This document shows positions 1 to 11,061 of a DNA stretch of 64,000 bases, piece after piece. Within the stretch, counting starts at the first letter, position 1, and the number at the start of each line of letters is the position of its first letter. A program made the translations under genes and the position numbers. The DNA is from Tetraselmis striata. Lineage: Eukaryota > Chlorophyta > Chlorodendrophyceae > Chlorodendrales > Chlorodendraceae. The DNA lies in the NCBI GenBank assembly GCA_006384855.1, contig VCJN01002006.1, forward strand, positions 24,538 through 88,537. The letters are read 5' to 3'. A model generated the notes under the pieces. It did no database searches, was not told where the DNA came from, and was given only the letters and a program-made list of their open reading frames with translations.

Positions 1-104
1 ATGCACTTTCTGGCAGAAACTCGGTGCGATACTCGTACGGGTACCCGTACTCGTAGTGTGAATTACAGACGACGCTAAATAATGTAAGCAGAATTATGTA
101 GGGC

Positions 105-3013
105 TTGCATCCCAGACCCCGGACCCTGTTCCTTGCGCGCTCCCGGATCCGTTCTCGTTGGACCGCCTCACTTTCCCTGAGGCTTCGGTGGACGTTTGCG
201 AGGTGTTGTCCAGCAGCCCCAATGGTTCTGCCCCATTCCTCGATGGCATCCGCTTTGAGGCTCTCCGTGCCCTCTATCTGCTCGCGCTCCCACCTCTGTG
301 GCATAGCCGAGGCCATCGCGAATGCGGAGGTCCCTGCTGGCGTCGCCCATTTCCTTTCCTCCGCTACCTTGGTTCCCCTAGATAAGCTCACGCCGGCGGA
401 GCGCAATGCTTTGGAAGTAAAATAAGTACCGGAGACATGAAGGGGTCCGTTCGGCCCATTGGCATCGGCAACGTGCTTGTCCGGTACGCTATGCGCGTCC
501 TCTTGCGCGCTGATGGCGAGCCCATCGCCCAATGGTTTGCCGCCCCCGGCCAGTTCGGTTTTGGCGTTAAGGGTGGCGTGGAATTAGGTCAATTCCTTGT
601 GCGATCTCTCCTAGACTCGGATCCATCCCTCATCTTGGTGCAGCTTGACGCCGAAAACGCGTACAATTCCTTCTACCGCTCCGAAATGTTCCGCACACTG
701 CTCGAGGACCCTGTTTGGCAGCCTCTATTGCGTTCGGCGATCATGCTTTATGGTCAAGAGTCCAATCTGTCAGTACGTTTTCGACGGCTCCCAACCCGGT
801 CCCTCTCTCCGGATTCCAAGCCGTCGAGGGGCCCGCCAGGGTTGCGTCCTCGGCCTCATCATGTTCGCCGCCGTCGCTGCCCGAGTTTATGCTCGCACCG
901 GCGCGGCTGCCCCCAATCACTCAGTGTTGGCGGCTTTCTCAGACGACGTCAACCTCGTCGGCACTGGTGACGGACTTGCGCTTGCTACGTGGGTGGCCCC
1001 GTCCGCTTTTGCCGCCGTTGGGTTAAGCGTCACCATTCGCAAGCGACAGGTGTATTGTCAGCTTGGCTCTTCGTCCCCGTTCGGCGCCCTTCCTTTTGGG
1101 CATTTGTTGCATGGTGTTGCAGCCTCCTCGTCCGGAATCAAGGCGCTTCGTACCCCTGTGGGCTCGGCCACTTTCGCCCGGGAACTGTTGGACAAAAAGG
1201 TCGAAAGATTTCACCAATTCGGCTCCCGGCTAATCGGTTTGGCCGACCACTTCCACTCCCACACTGCTACTCGTTTGCTGCAAGTTTGCGGCCGTCGTTT
1301 TGGCCACCATCTCCGCTCCACGCCTCGGGGCTTGGGCCGATCCGAGGGGTATGGCGACACTATTACGTCTTTCCTCGAAGATGCAGACGCCGCCGCATTT
1401 TCAACGCTTGCCGGCATATATATGGGGTGTTAGCCCCGACCTCGTGGATACGCCCTCCATGCGCACGCAATTGTCCCTCCCGGTCCAATTTGGGGGCCTT
1501 GGCATCGGCGATAATGTGGTTATAGCAGATGCCTCCTACATCGGCGCTACCGCCCTCGTGGTTGGCCAAGCTGTGACTTTCCTCCGTGCTCAACACGCCA
1601 CCCTGAGCGACGCCGGGGCGTTCTTTTCCGACCCGTCCGGCGTATCCAGCCCTCATAGCCTCTACCTTGTTGGGGCGTCCTCGATCCACCAGGCTTTGGC
1701 CACCCCAACGTTGGAGCCCGATGCCGGCGCCAACGCGTCGGCGCCGATGTGGGCTGTCGAGCTTCGCGCCGCTCATACCCGTGTCGTTGACGAGTGTGGA
1801 GACGCGGTGCTCGAGGATCTAGCGGGGCCGTTGGCCTCTGCCCTAAAGTTGCTCCCCTCCAAGCGCTCCCACGCTGCCCGTGCGTGCCGGATGCTCGGCC
1901 GCCGGGGCTGAGCCGGCGTCTGCAATGCGCTCGGCGGCCGACCTCCAAGCTATCCCGCATTACTCGGACTTCCCCTTGCACTCCATGCGGAAAGTACAGG
2001 AAACCCTGAGCCACCGCATTCACACGGTCCGTTTTGCAAAGCTTGCTGCGCGTATGCCCGCAAGCGGCCCTGACAGCAACCGCTTCCGAGGCCGCCTCTT
2101 ACGCGCTGCGACAGCGTTCCTGGTGACTGATCCTCCAAGTGAGGGTCGCCTTGGTGAAGTCCGTGAGCGTTCCCCTGAGTACTACGATTCCATGTTCCGC
2201 GTTGCCGCTTGCAGCCCATTTGGCCTCCCGGCGGCTCCTGTCCTCTCCCTTGGCAAGCCATGCCCTTGTGCTTTGCGCTCCTTCTCGGTACATGGTATGC
2301 TGGCCCGTTTTGAGGATGCTGGCGTGGATTTCACTCCTTCAACTTGGGCGGTCGCATACGCTGATCACGAGGCACGTTGCTCTGGGGGCGACTCCAATCA
2401 CGATGCACACGAGTGGGCGGCACATGGCCTTTCCGACATTTGCCACGACGTGAAGTCCGCCATGGGCGTGGGTGTCCAGATCCTCACGGACCCGTCGGTG
2501 CTTGTTTCTCTTCCGAAGGGCAGCGACGGCAGGCCGGCCGATGTCGGGCTTTTTGGGTATGGCGGTATCCGCGGGAACACGGTTGCTGTCGATACCACAA
2601 TTGCCCCTATCCTCGGCGTGTCAAGCTCGGATCCAACGACTGCTTTGCGGGCTGCGGAGCGCCACAAGATCCAGAAGTATGACGAGGGTGTCCGAAACGC
2701 CACCGGCATGCTTCGCTTTGTTCCTTTCGCCGTTTCCGAGTTTGGCTCGCTGGCCCCCCACGCCGAGGCTTTCTTGGTGGAGCTCGCGAAAGCTAGCCAC
2801 ACACACACTGCCCCAAAAATCGGCTAGCTCTTGTCTGCGTGGCGCCACCGTTTCTCCTTGCTCATCAACATGGCACATGCAGACAACGTTCTTCGCGGGG
2901 TCGCGGCCGCGCGTGCGGCACGTGATGGTGCTCCTGCGCCTGCGTCGCGTCGCTCGTCGGCATGTGTTGCTATGACCCAGGTCATTGGATGCAAGCGTCC
3001 TCGCCGCGGCTGA
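105..3013 (+). pseudogene. Broken RT + nuclease-like retroelement ORF (copy 1)
   Basis: Remains of a non-LTR-type retroelement polyprotein, readable only by changing frame several times. Pieces in order: GSAPFLDGIRFEALRAL (about 230-280); VRPIGIGN (about 448) and LDAENAYNSF (about 648); after a shift near 770, RGARQGCVLGLIMF (about 835) and the catalytic-type box AFSDDVNLV (about 935); after another shift, LPVQFGGLGIGD (about 1480); then a long frame 1880-2827 with RPADVGL, VDTTIA and ERHKIQKY, which resembles the Asp...Asp/Glu-x-Lys pattern of restriction-like endonucleases. A TAG at 2825-2827 is followed in the same frame by SAWRHRFSLLINMAHADN to 3013. The order RT then C-terminal nuclease matches the intact ORF at 45.2-48.5 kb, but the two are clearly diverged. 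At least three frameshifts and one in-frame stop make it non-functional. The RT assignment is firm; the nuclease assignment rests on motif spacing only. Confidence 0.8.
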
Positions 3014-3230
3014 TAGCCTACCCCGGGGCGGGGGTCCCTTTGGTTCCTGGCAGCTAAGCGACTTCGTGGTTCCCTTGGCTCCTTCTTGGTTCTTGGCTCC
3101 CTGTCCTCCTGCTCGACCTTGGTTTCAGGCTTATGTCTCTCTTTTGCTGGCAACCTTTCATAGTTGCTGTTAGTTCTGTTTGTAGTGCACATTTGTGAAA
3201 GCTCTGATGTAATAAAAAAAACTGTAGGGC
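3014..3230 (+). other. 3' tail of RT retroelement copy 1
   Basis: Non-coding tail after the RT pseudogene. It ends in TGTAATAAAAAAAAC (3208-3222), combining the chlorophyte TGTAA poly(A) signal with a short A-run, as expected for the 3' end of an element that copies itself from an RNA. It abuts the left end of the PAT-like element. Confidence 0.45.
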
Positions 3231-3254
3231 AAAGCCGGGGGCTCGCAATTTTGC
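3231..3254 (-). repeat. B2 split repeat, outer 3' end of the PAT-like element
   Basis: 24 bp (plus strand aaagccggggg then ctcgcaattttgc) that recurs with 3 mismatches at 3554-3577. It lies outside A2, as required of B2. Confidence 0.7.
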
Positions 3255-3337
3255 TAAAAAAGTGTCTCATCTCTTACAACCTTTGGCACAGGGGCTCAGG
3301 CCCCCATAGTACGCAAGAAAGGGATGGGAAGGGTAGG

Positions 3338-3550
3338 TTGCGCTAGCTGGAAGCTGGCGCAAAGGCAGGAGGTGGAGACACCGCCGCGTCGCGGGGCGTC
3401 ATATAGGGGTGAGGGACGGACTTGGGCACACGGCTGTAGCGTATTAGCCGTGTATGGCGGAATTTGTCACGTCGGGGTAACGCCCGTCGTACTTAGTCCC
3501 GTGTAATTCAAATATGTAATTCAAAAACCTCTATAATTCTCAATATGACC
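3338..3550 (-). repeat. A2 split repeat of the PAT-like element
   Basis: 213-bp direct repeat of 8041-8238, running from ttgcgctagctgg to tcaatatgacc. It differs from A1 by scattered substitutions and a 15-bp gain around tgtaattcaaata. The divergence shows the element is old. Confidence 0.85.
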
Positions 3551-3553
3551 ATT

Positions 3554-3577
3554 AAAGCAGGGGGTTCGCAGTTTTGC
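3554..3577 (-). repeat. B1 split repeat of the PAT-like element
   Basis: 24-bp partner of 3231-3254, placed 3 bp from A2 on the coding side. B1 next to A2 is what a head-to-tail circular junction would produce. Confidence 0.7.
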
Positions 3578-3589
3578 CATCATGTCGCC

Positions 3590-4720
3590 ACTTGGCGTGG
3601 CAGCATGGTTGATTGACCGCCCCAGGGGGTCATTCAACCGAAAAGGTGCCATGCTACCGGACACGGCAATAATATTGGGTCGATGTAGTCGAGCACCACG
3701 ATGGACTCCCTCGCCTAGCCGCCGAAGTACTACTTGATCTTCTGCATCATCACGCCGATCACGTACGCGGCTGTAGTGGCCCCCTTCCGGAGGGACTTGA
3801 TCTTCTGCATCATCACGCCGATCACGTACGCGGCTGTAGTGGCCCCCTTCCGGAGGGAGTGGGACGTCCACGCGTGACCCCCCCCCCCCCCCCCCCCCGC
3901 CGGTGGGGGGGAGGGGGGGGGGGGTCTTGCACGGTTGTCAGCACTAGTTTCAGCCAGCGGGTGAGGGTGTCCCCGTCCACTTAGCCTCCCCCTCGCGTTG
4001 GCTGATGGCCCATCTATCAGCCGTTGGCACGCACCCGCCGGCGAACACCTGACGGGCGGCATCGAAGTAGTGCAGCAGCTCCACGATGTCGGCATGCGCT
4101 GACGCGGGCAACTGACACAACAACTTCTTGCTGGTATCCGCGCCACGCTGTCCTTTCCGGTCACGATGGTATAGGAGGATTCCAGCGCGGCGTCAGAGCC
4201 GACCGCAAGGTCTTCCGTACGACACTCCACTCCCGCTCCTCCGCGGCAGAAAAAAAGACAGAGTACGACGACTGCCAGGCTGGCGTGGAAGAACTCCGCG
4301 CGCATCACAGTACCCAGGTCCGTGGCCCAGGTAGGTCCCAACTCCAGCCGCATGCTTTTTTCTAGGGTCATGGCTTTCAGCACCACACTCGCGGGCAACG
4401 GGGCCCGCAGCAGCTCGAAGTGTAGCGTCGCTTGTGACGCCGCAAGGCCCTAGCGGACTCTTCCCACAAGATCGCTCAGAGCCTTTGGCTCCCGGCCGTG
4501 GTCCTTGAAGAAGTTGTTGACGGCCGACATGTTAGGTTGCATGTTGGAGGCCTTTATCGTCCCCATGTTGCCCAACCACGTGACGTACCGTGCCGCCATA
4601 GTTCCGGGGTCTGCAGCCAGGGCCGGTGGCTCCTCCTCCCCGCAGAAACGGACATATTGCTTCATGCACCTGGCGCACAATGCCGCAGTGGCCGGCACCT
4701 ACGCAGTTGATAGGAGCTCC
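3590..4720 (-). pseudogene. DIRS/PAT tyrosine recombinase, broken
   Basis: Minus-strand remnants of a DIRS-type tyrosine recombinase. The N-terminal SAM-like domain is at 4698-4450 (motifs YVTWLG, SAVNNFF). The first catalytic Arg region is near 4230 (CRTEDL), and box II HSLRKG is at about 3860. The end (VVLDYIDPN, catalytic Tyr) is reached only after a frameshift near 3700. A tract of C and G runs (3878-3925) sits just upstream of box II. The 63 bp that begin at the Ser-Leu-Arg of box II are tandemly duplicated (3733-3858). The gene matches the intact recombinase at 36.3-37.8 kb in motif order. Confidence 0.8.
3733..3858 (-). repeat. 63-bp tandem duplication over recombinase box II
   Basis: Two exact 63-bp units (3733-3795 and 3796-3858). 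Each encodes the same 21 residues, starting SLRKG and ending MQKIK. Being a multiple of three, the duplication keeps frame but places two copies of the catalytic Leu-Arg segment in series. Confidence 0.9.
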
Positions 4721-5079
4721 GGGGTTTGGGCGCCCAAGGTGTCAGACCTTAACAACCGTGTCTTGTACGGTCGCATCAAGTGAGCCCTTGGTGTCGTACA
4801 GCTCGCGACCTCGACGCGGTAGTTTACCGCTCTAGTTCGTACCGGTGCCGCACATGCCACCGGGGGTGGATGGCCGCTGCCCGGAAACATGGATAGCGTA
4901 GCACTCACGGCCCCTCGGCGTAGGTACACTCATGCCATAAGGAACGCGGAATACAGTCACGGCGGGCCAGTGAGGCATGCCGATCATATCTCGCCCGTCC
5001 CGCCGCCCCGGACGGAACAAGCCGGCGCGCGGCGCCGTGAGCTCCTCCACTGCCATCTCGGTGAGTGCATGGTGCCACG

Positions 5080-6675
5080 CCTTGCCATCCCATCGCGGCG
5101 CGACGACGGTCGCCGCTGCGCCACTCTGCTCATGCAGCTTCTGCACGAGCTCGGGCAACAAGGGGCCAGGGTGCGTTGCGCCAGTTGTTTTCGCGTCGCC
5201 AGTCCGCATCCGGGAGGTGCAACAAGTCCACCGCCTCGTGTGTAGGGTCCAAACACGCCGCGTTGTAGCGGGAGAGCATGGTGTTGAGGGCGGACGCGAA
5301 GCGGTCGATAGAGTGAGGGTCAAACCGGATCTCCATTTCCGAGAACGAGAGGGGGTCGAGCTGCCAATCGTCGCTGTCGAGGTGCCGACTTAGACGGTCC
5401 GCTCAGACATTTGCTGCCGAGCGAATGTACCGGGCGCGCAGGTGGATGCCGTGCGAGTTCATCACGCACCACAGTCGTCGCAGCTCGGCCATCATCTCGG
5501 GCGAGCGGAAGTACCGGGAAGGACCCCCGTGAGGACGTGAGGTTAGGCCCAACAGAACGTGTCATACTGGCTGGTCGCTTGTCCTCGTGCATGCTGAGGA
5601 CGATGCGTACGGCGAGGTGGGGGGGGAAGGTGGGGAAGGTGGGCAAGGCGGAGCGCTTTGCGCTCGGGTTTTAGGGTTTTTAGGGTTTCAACACCCCGCC
5701 CAACATGTAGCGTGAGCTGTCGGTATGTCGATAAGCCGTATTCACCGGGCGGTGGATAGGCTTGCCATTGGACTGACCGGGCACCGATGTCCACCATTGT
5801 AGGCCGCGGCGGAGCTGCGGCGTCATCCGGACGCGCCCGCCCCAGCACCGGTCGCCGACACGGAGTGGAGCTCCCGCAGGAAGAATCTCGCCGTCGGGAT
5901 CGCCAACAAGAGGTACTGTGACTGCAGCTCGCGCACCGGGAGCCACCTGGCGTTCCGCGTGGCGCGGCCGATGAGCTGGGTGGCCTGCCGGGAGAGCCGG
6001 TCCAGCTTGTCTACCGGTGCGTAGAACATGCCGGACGCTGAGTCAATGTCCACCCCTAGGTACAAACTGGCAAGGTTCCTAGTTGCCTTTCGTGGGGTTG
6101 CGCTGCAACCCCAAGGCGTCGAGGAGGCTGGCGAGCCGCTGACGGAGATGAAGCGCCTGCTCCAACGACGTGGAGACGTGGAGGAAGTCGTCCACATAAG
6201 ATAGGATGCGCGCTCCCCTCCACTTGGTTCGCTGGAGGTAGCGCTTGCTCCGGGTGGGCTGTGTAGACGATGAGGGGGGCTCGGGCTTTAGTTTCTGGAG
6301 GTAGGTAATAAGTACTTGGGTGAGCGCGACGAAATATTAGGGTGAGAGGCTCCAGCCCATTGGCAGGCCTGCGAGCCTATAGACTTGACCCCAGACGTCC
6401 GCAGTGAAGTAGTCTCGGTCCGCCTCCGCGATGCCTAGGGCATAGAAGCCGTCTTGTAGGTCGAAGGAGAACATGTAGTCTCCCTCCTTGGTGAGGTGGG
6501 GCACTCCCAGTAGGGTCTCCTCTTGAGTCGCTTCCGCACACAGTTTGAGTTGAGCACGCGGAGGTCGATGATGCATCGCCACTGGTTGACGTCTGGCTTG
6601 GGTAATAAAACGAGTCTTGACACCTACTTGCGGCAGGTGCCAAACTTCAGGCACCGGACTCCGCGAAGCGGGCAA
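5080..6675 (-). pseudogene. DIRS/PAT reverse transcriptase and RNase H, broken
   Basis: Minus-strand RT with RLVLLPKPD and WRCIIDLRVLN (about 6610-6550), FSFDLQDGFYALGI (about 6470-6430), LAGLPMGWSLSP (about 6375-6340), then after a frameshift SYVDDFLHVS (about 6205-6180), the catalytic YxDD box. YLGVDID follows at about 6060. The RNase H part has TAYRHTDSSRY (about 5740-5705) and, after more shifts, NNWRNAPWPL (about 5165). That motif series is typical of the DIRS/PAT RT-RH protein. Several frame changes and stops leave no continuous ORF. Confidence 0.85.
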
Positions 6676-6689
6676 GCTCGCCCTCGAGG

Positions 6690-7893
6690 AAGGTGAGCTG
6701 CGCTAGGGTAGCGATCTGCATGCTAATACAGGTGTGGAGGTGGGGACGGGGGCGGTTGTGCTTGAAAGGAACCCGGACGCCCTCCCGAATCCACCGTAGA
6801 ACTTGATCGCTCGCTGTAATGTCTTGCCATTGCCATTGCCGCCGCATGCGGTGTCGCATATAGCTTGAACTTGGGTAGCATGACTCGGAACGGCGGGGCA
6901 CACCGTCAGTTCCGCTCCTCGGCCGGCGGGGTAGTTTGCTTCGCAGGGTTGCCGGGCTGAGGCTTGCTTCTGATCTTGTCCTTGGCCTTGTTCTTGTCCG
7001 ACCTCTCCTTGCTAGCACGGTCTGCTTGCTCTGCGCGCTTCTACTTCTTGATGCGGGTGTTGCTGCCCCCGCCCTCCGCCGCCGCCGCCGCCGTTGAACT
7101 GCGCGGCCGCCCGTGCCTTGGCCGTATGGTGGGGGCTGACCTTGAGTCGTTAGTCCTCCAGGGCGTTGACGAGGCCGTCGACGCCATTGCTGGAGCGCTC
7201 GGTGGCGGTGATCGATAATGTCGAAGAAGCGGGAGTAGACGACGCGTTCGGCGACTCGCTCCTCGCCGGTAAGTGCCTTCTTGCACTCGAAACGCTGGAC
7301 GTAGTTGAGCCGGTCTTCAACACCCTGCCCGGACGTCTCGATCGTGCGAATCGCGGAGTCGAGTAGGTCGTTGGCGTCCGCAGTGTCGCGAGCGGTGGCG
7401 CTGCTCGCGCGAAGCGTTGCCACATCGTCCGTGAATGCCGCGTGCGCTGAGGCGGTGAAAACTCATCACCTTTTTGGCGATAGCATAGCATGTGGAGGTA
7501 CTCGTCGCGCGTCGCGTGCTTCTTTTCGTCGGTGATGTAGCTGTCCCACTCGTCGTTGCGTGGGTCCACAGCCCGGGGGTGTTGAGTCCTACGGGGGGGG
7601 GGGGGGGGGGGGGGGCATAGACTCGGCGTATGCCCGCGGCATGTACTCCTCGCGCGGGGGTCGATGAACGCCGCGTGGCCGGGAGATTTTACACGGAAAC
7701 CGGGAGGAGGGTCGTCTTTCTCGTCACCCTTGAGAATGTCGGTTGGCGTCGCGGGAATAGGTTTCTGCGGCGGTGGTTGCTGATGGGAAGAGGTGCGGGA
7801 GTCCAGGTCCGTCGTCAAGTCGGAGCAGCATCCGCTATACCAGCACAGTGAGGCTAGCGGTGTCAGCTGTCGAACTCGCGGCGTTGCCTCCAC
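6690..7893 (-). pseudogene. Gag-like ORF1 of the PAT-like element, broken
   Basis: Position and composition suggest the ORF1 (Gag-like) protein: Pro/Gln-rich start, EWDSYITDEKK and EYLHMLCYRQKGDEF (about 7545-7470), then LLDSAIRTIET and ERVVYSRFFDIID (about 7370-7200) in another frame. A 23-base G run (7593-7615) and at least two frameshifts interrupt it. No zinc knuckle was recognised. The call depends on lying between A1 and the RT. Confidence 0.5.
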
Positions 7894-8040
7894 CGCGCCT
7901 GTCCGAATCGTGCAGGTCGCCAGGCAACCGTGTGTTGTTCATATATAGTACGGCATGTTGTCGTTATTGCAGTCGCGGCGAGCGCCTGGCGTCGAACGTC
8001 GTGTGAGATCGCGTGTGTCGCCTTGAGAGTCTCGATGCCG

Positions 8041-8238
8041 TTGCGCTAGCTGGAAGCTGGCGCAAAGGCAGAAGGTGGAGACACCGTCCCGTCGCGGGGC
8101 GTCATATAGGAGTGAGGGACGGACTTAGGCACACGGCTGTAGCGTATTAGCCGCGTACGGCGAAATTTGTAACGTCGGGGTAACGCACGTCGTACTTACC
8201 CCTGTGTAATTCAAACCTCCATAATTCTCAATATGACC
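8041..8238 (-). repeat. A1 split repeat, outer 5' end of the PAT-like element
   Basis: 198-bp partner of A2. Its outer edge (…atatgacc, 8238) defines the right end of the element. A related copy is at 31,428-31,653. Confidence 0.85.
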
Positions 8239-8465
8239 AAAGGTCAGTATGGGTGCCGACGCATCACTATGAAGAACGCAGTTTTAGAACGTGCCATGTT
8301 CTTTTTGGCTCCAATTTAGACGAATAATAGCAAATGTATTACGAATTTAAGAAGGCCATGCATGCATCTCTATTTCTATAGTGAACATTCATATCACGTT
8401 CTTCGAAGCGCGTCGGCTCCCGTACAACAAATTGTACAACTAATACACCGCCGGCATGACGAGGA
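8239..8465. other. Intergenic, no gene seen
   Basis: AT-richer spacer between the PAT-like element and the RT-element tail. No ORF, RNA gene or repeat was recognised. Confidence 0.5.
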
Positions 8466-8914
8466 GATCAACACAACAAGCCGCTTAAAAGTGGCCCGCA
8501 ATCCGCACGAGGCGAAAGGGATGAGTGACGCCCTCCCGGTGAAAAGCCCGGGCCACTCGCCCACGTGTGTGCGAGACGGGTGATGCACGGACACGCTGTG
8601 CAGCTTCGGCAACGGGATATGGTGGACGAATCTACGCCGTCGTCTGATGGGACAACGTTCACGCTCAACACGCTCAGGATCCCGAGGAAATCCCATGCGA
8701 GTCAGGCCTCCTAGCTAGTGAGCTCGGGTGGTGCGCCGATTGCCCCACGATGAGAGGGCGGCCTGATCCGAGGCCAAGCATGCGACAGCGCGTACTGTGC
8801 GGCGCATCCGCTTGCTCACTCACCCAGGGTGCCAGAGCCATGCTCGTGTGCGTACTCCGACATGTCCAAGATGTCACTATCGAAGTGGACCCCTCTGTCC
8901 CGGCTCCGTGTTGA
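8466..8914 (-). pseudogene. 3' fragment of the 45-kb RT retroelement family
   Basis: The reverse complement aligns along its whole length with 48,128-48,565, the last part of the intact RT ORF: shared stretches include gcatgcttggc, atttcctcggg, catcagacggcg and tagattcgtc, and the C-terminal Arg-rich region. Small indels break the frame. This is a 5'-truncated, diverged copy, consistent with incomplete reverse transcription. Confidence 0.85.
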
Positions 8915-9433
8915 GCATGATACTCGTACGATTATTAGTCCTTTTATCGTAATTTACGCGAGTACCAACCCTATGTATCAACACTGCGATATCGATAATG
9001 TTGTTGATGCGCGTACCGGTAGGTTGGCGGGTAGCTGCATAGTAGCGGGTACACAATAGCGACCGGCCATGCGACACGCTGAGCATACATATGGCGGCAT
9101 GCGATTGTCAGTGTATTACGCGGATAGGCAGTATCGACTAATCCTTAATAGTAGGCAGCTGCTTTGCAAGTTGCCGGCCCTAGCCAGGGCTGGGGCGGTG
9201 GCGGATGACGTCGTGACGCTGCCGCTGATTCCACGAGAGATGCATACGTATACCGGTGTAACAGGTATGAATTACAAAGTGCTTGTAAAACATCCACCGC
9301 TAGTCGCAAAAATCCAAAAGCAGGATTAAAAGTTACCCCATCCCCTATCCGGGTGCCCTTTTGGCGGGTGCCCCTTGTTGAAGTCTAGAATTTGCGGAAT
9401 TCTGTACGGTAAGTGGCAAACATGAATATTTGG
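8915..9433. other. Intergenic, no gene seen
   Basis: No convincing ORF or repeat. Short open frames occur by chance. Confidence 0.5.
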
Positions 9434-9718
9434 TCATGATGGTAGCGTGCCACTATTTGTAATTACAGCTAGCATGCGCAACGCAGCCCTCTGAGGGCAT
9501 AAATGGGGTAGGTGTCCTTTATGCCTACAAAGAGTGCAAATGTTGTAAGGGCATAAATGTACCCTAGGCGGTTGAGGCTGCCATGCCTTCCCAGCAAGAG
9601 CTAGGAGTTCATGCACGCCGTTGTCCTTGCAGAACTTGCACGTGCGCAAGCACGTGGTTCCTTGCTTGACGCCTACCGTAGCAATGTGGGAAGCGTGCCC
9701 ATTGCGTTGGCTTGGCAT
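9434..9718 (-). CDS. Small Cys/His-rich ORF, possible zinc-finger remnant
   Basis: 94-codon frame with an ATG start. Cysteines are spaced as CLRTCKFC and, 34 residues later, CPYNICTLCRHKGHLPHLC, which could form a cross-brace zinc finger. Such clusters occur at the C-termini of some DNA transposases, but no catalytic domain lies nearby. It may be a transposon remnant or a chance frame; function unknown. Confidence 0.25.
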   Translation of the reverse strand: MPSQRNGHASHIATVGVKQGTTCLRTCKFCKDNGVHELLALAGKAWQPQPPRVHLCPYNICTLCRHKGHLPHLCPQRAALRMLAVITNSGTLPS

Positions 9719-9949
9719 ACATGATGTCCTTGGAGCTTGGGAATCCTTCTCTCTTTTTCAAAGGAGGATCCCGAACCACCACCTCATTGCCAATCATCGC
9801 AGGGAGCGCATGATGCGCGGAGGGGAGGTGTTAACCACCGCTCAGCATCAGGATGCCGCCACCCATCCATCACCACAATAGGTGGGAACTGTTGTGAAAA
9901 AACAATAGTTCGCATCAACAACAAAGCAATCGAGTCGTACCTCTGAGAG

Positions 9950-10530
9950 TTGTGCCAACGAGGCTGAGGAAGAGCAACACGTAGCGGGGCTAGAAGTGCA
10001 GCAATCATGCCTTGGAAGAGCAGCGGAGCCATCGCCCGTCAACCAGCGCCCAACATATTTATTATTGGCATGAAGAAATTCATATAAAGGACAGCGTAAG
10101 GCGCGCACGTGACTGGGGAGCAACGGATGCACGGCTGAGGCCGAGGCGCAAACAGGAAGGCTCGTCGCACTCCACGGCACCTTGGGGGAGCAGCGCAACC
10201 ATGCCGTTTGTTAGCCAACGCCCCGCAACACCACTATTGGCAGCATAAATGAACTCATTTAAAGGAGCGCAAAGCGGCGCACATGGAGCGCAAAGCAGCG
10301 GCTGCGAAGTTGACGATGAGGCGCACACTACATGAAGGCTCGTCGCTGTCCACAACGGCTTTGGGGAGCACATCAGCCATGCCGTCATGCAGCGCCCACT
10401 TACATCCCATTGGCAACATCAATAAAGCAAGTAAGGGAGGCATGCACCTGGCGGAGCGGCAGCTGCGAGGCTGAGGCTGAGCGACACGCAGCGGTGCGGA
10501 AAGCGGTGCGATAAAGTCCGCAAAGCCGGA
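9950..10530. repeat. Three tandem units of about 180-190 bp
   Basis: Diverged direct repeats with anchor points catgcc at 10,007, 10,200 and 10,378. Shared blocks: gaggctgagg, gaaggctcgtcgc, ttgggg(g)agca and the pairs tatttattattggca / caccactattggca. On the minus strand each unit encodes a short similar peptide ending DEPSC. No gene was recognised. Confidence 0.7.
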
Positions 10531-11061
10531 AGGGTGCTCTACGTGGCGCGCGGCGGTTGTATGGCTGCCTGCGAACGTATCATACCAGCTCTGAATATGT
10601 GCTGGATGAGGACTCCCATATGATCGGTGAAGTATTCTGGGCTGTGGTACGAGTCCGCATGTACCCGTACCACTTAGATATCGGCATACCAAAAAACAAA
10701 TCATTTTTAAATATTTTTGAATTTTCAGCACCTGTGTTTTCAGATACACCTACAGGGCAGGAGTAGCGAGTAGACGAGCAGCGGATTGGTCTGAGCGGAC
10801 TAGCGGAGTTATTGTTACATTTTTGAATATAGCGAAGGCTGATGCAGTCATGCCGGAGCTAATTCAAACTCGGCGTCTGGCTCCAGCGGCTCGTCCCCTG
10901 CCGACAAAAGCACCCGGGAGCTTTGCGGGAGTGCATGCCTGAGTAGACACGGGACGAGCAACCCGTATTGCACGGCCACCCACTTTCGAGGAAACTCCCG
11001 CGGTGGAGCAGCTGCCTGCCGTGCGACACTGGACTCCGCGGGAGCCGCCCCTTGCTTCGCT

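Larger units (their letters stand above)
3231..8238 (-). mobile_element. Decayed PAT-like DIRS retrotransposon with split direct repeats
   Basis: A tyrosine-recombinase retrotransposon of about 5.0 kb read from right to left. In minus-strand order it has repeat A1 (8238-8041), a Gag-like region (about 7890-6690), RT and RNase H (about 6675-5080), a tyrosine recombinase (about 4720-3590), B1 (3577-3554), A2 (3550-3338), a spacer, and B2 (3254-3231). The A1 - genes - B1 - A2 - B2 order is the split-direct-repeat architecture known from PAT, Ngaro and Chlamydomonas TOC1 elements. All three coding regions carry frameshifts and stops, so this copy is dead. No methyltransferase-like region of the DIRS1 type was seen. 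Confidence 0.85.

Noticed and set aside
4889..5393. Plus-strand ORFs of 118-138 codons
   Set aside because: Opposite strand of the RNase H region of the PAT-like element, whose motifs are on the minus strand.
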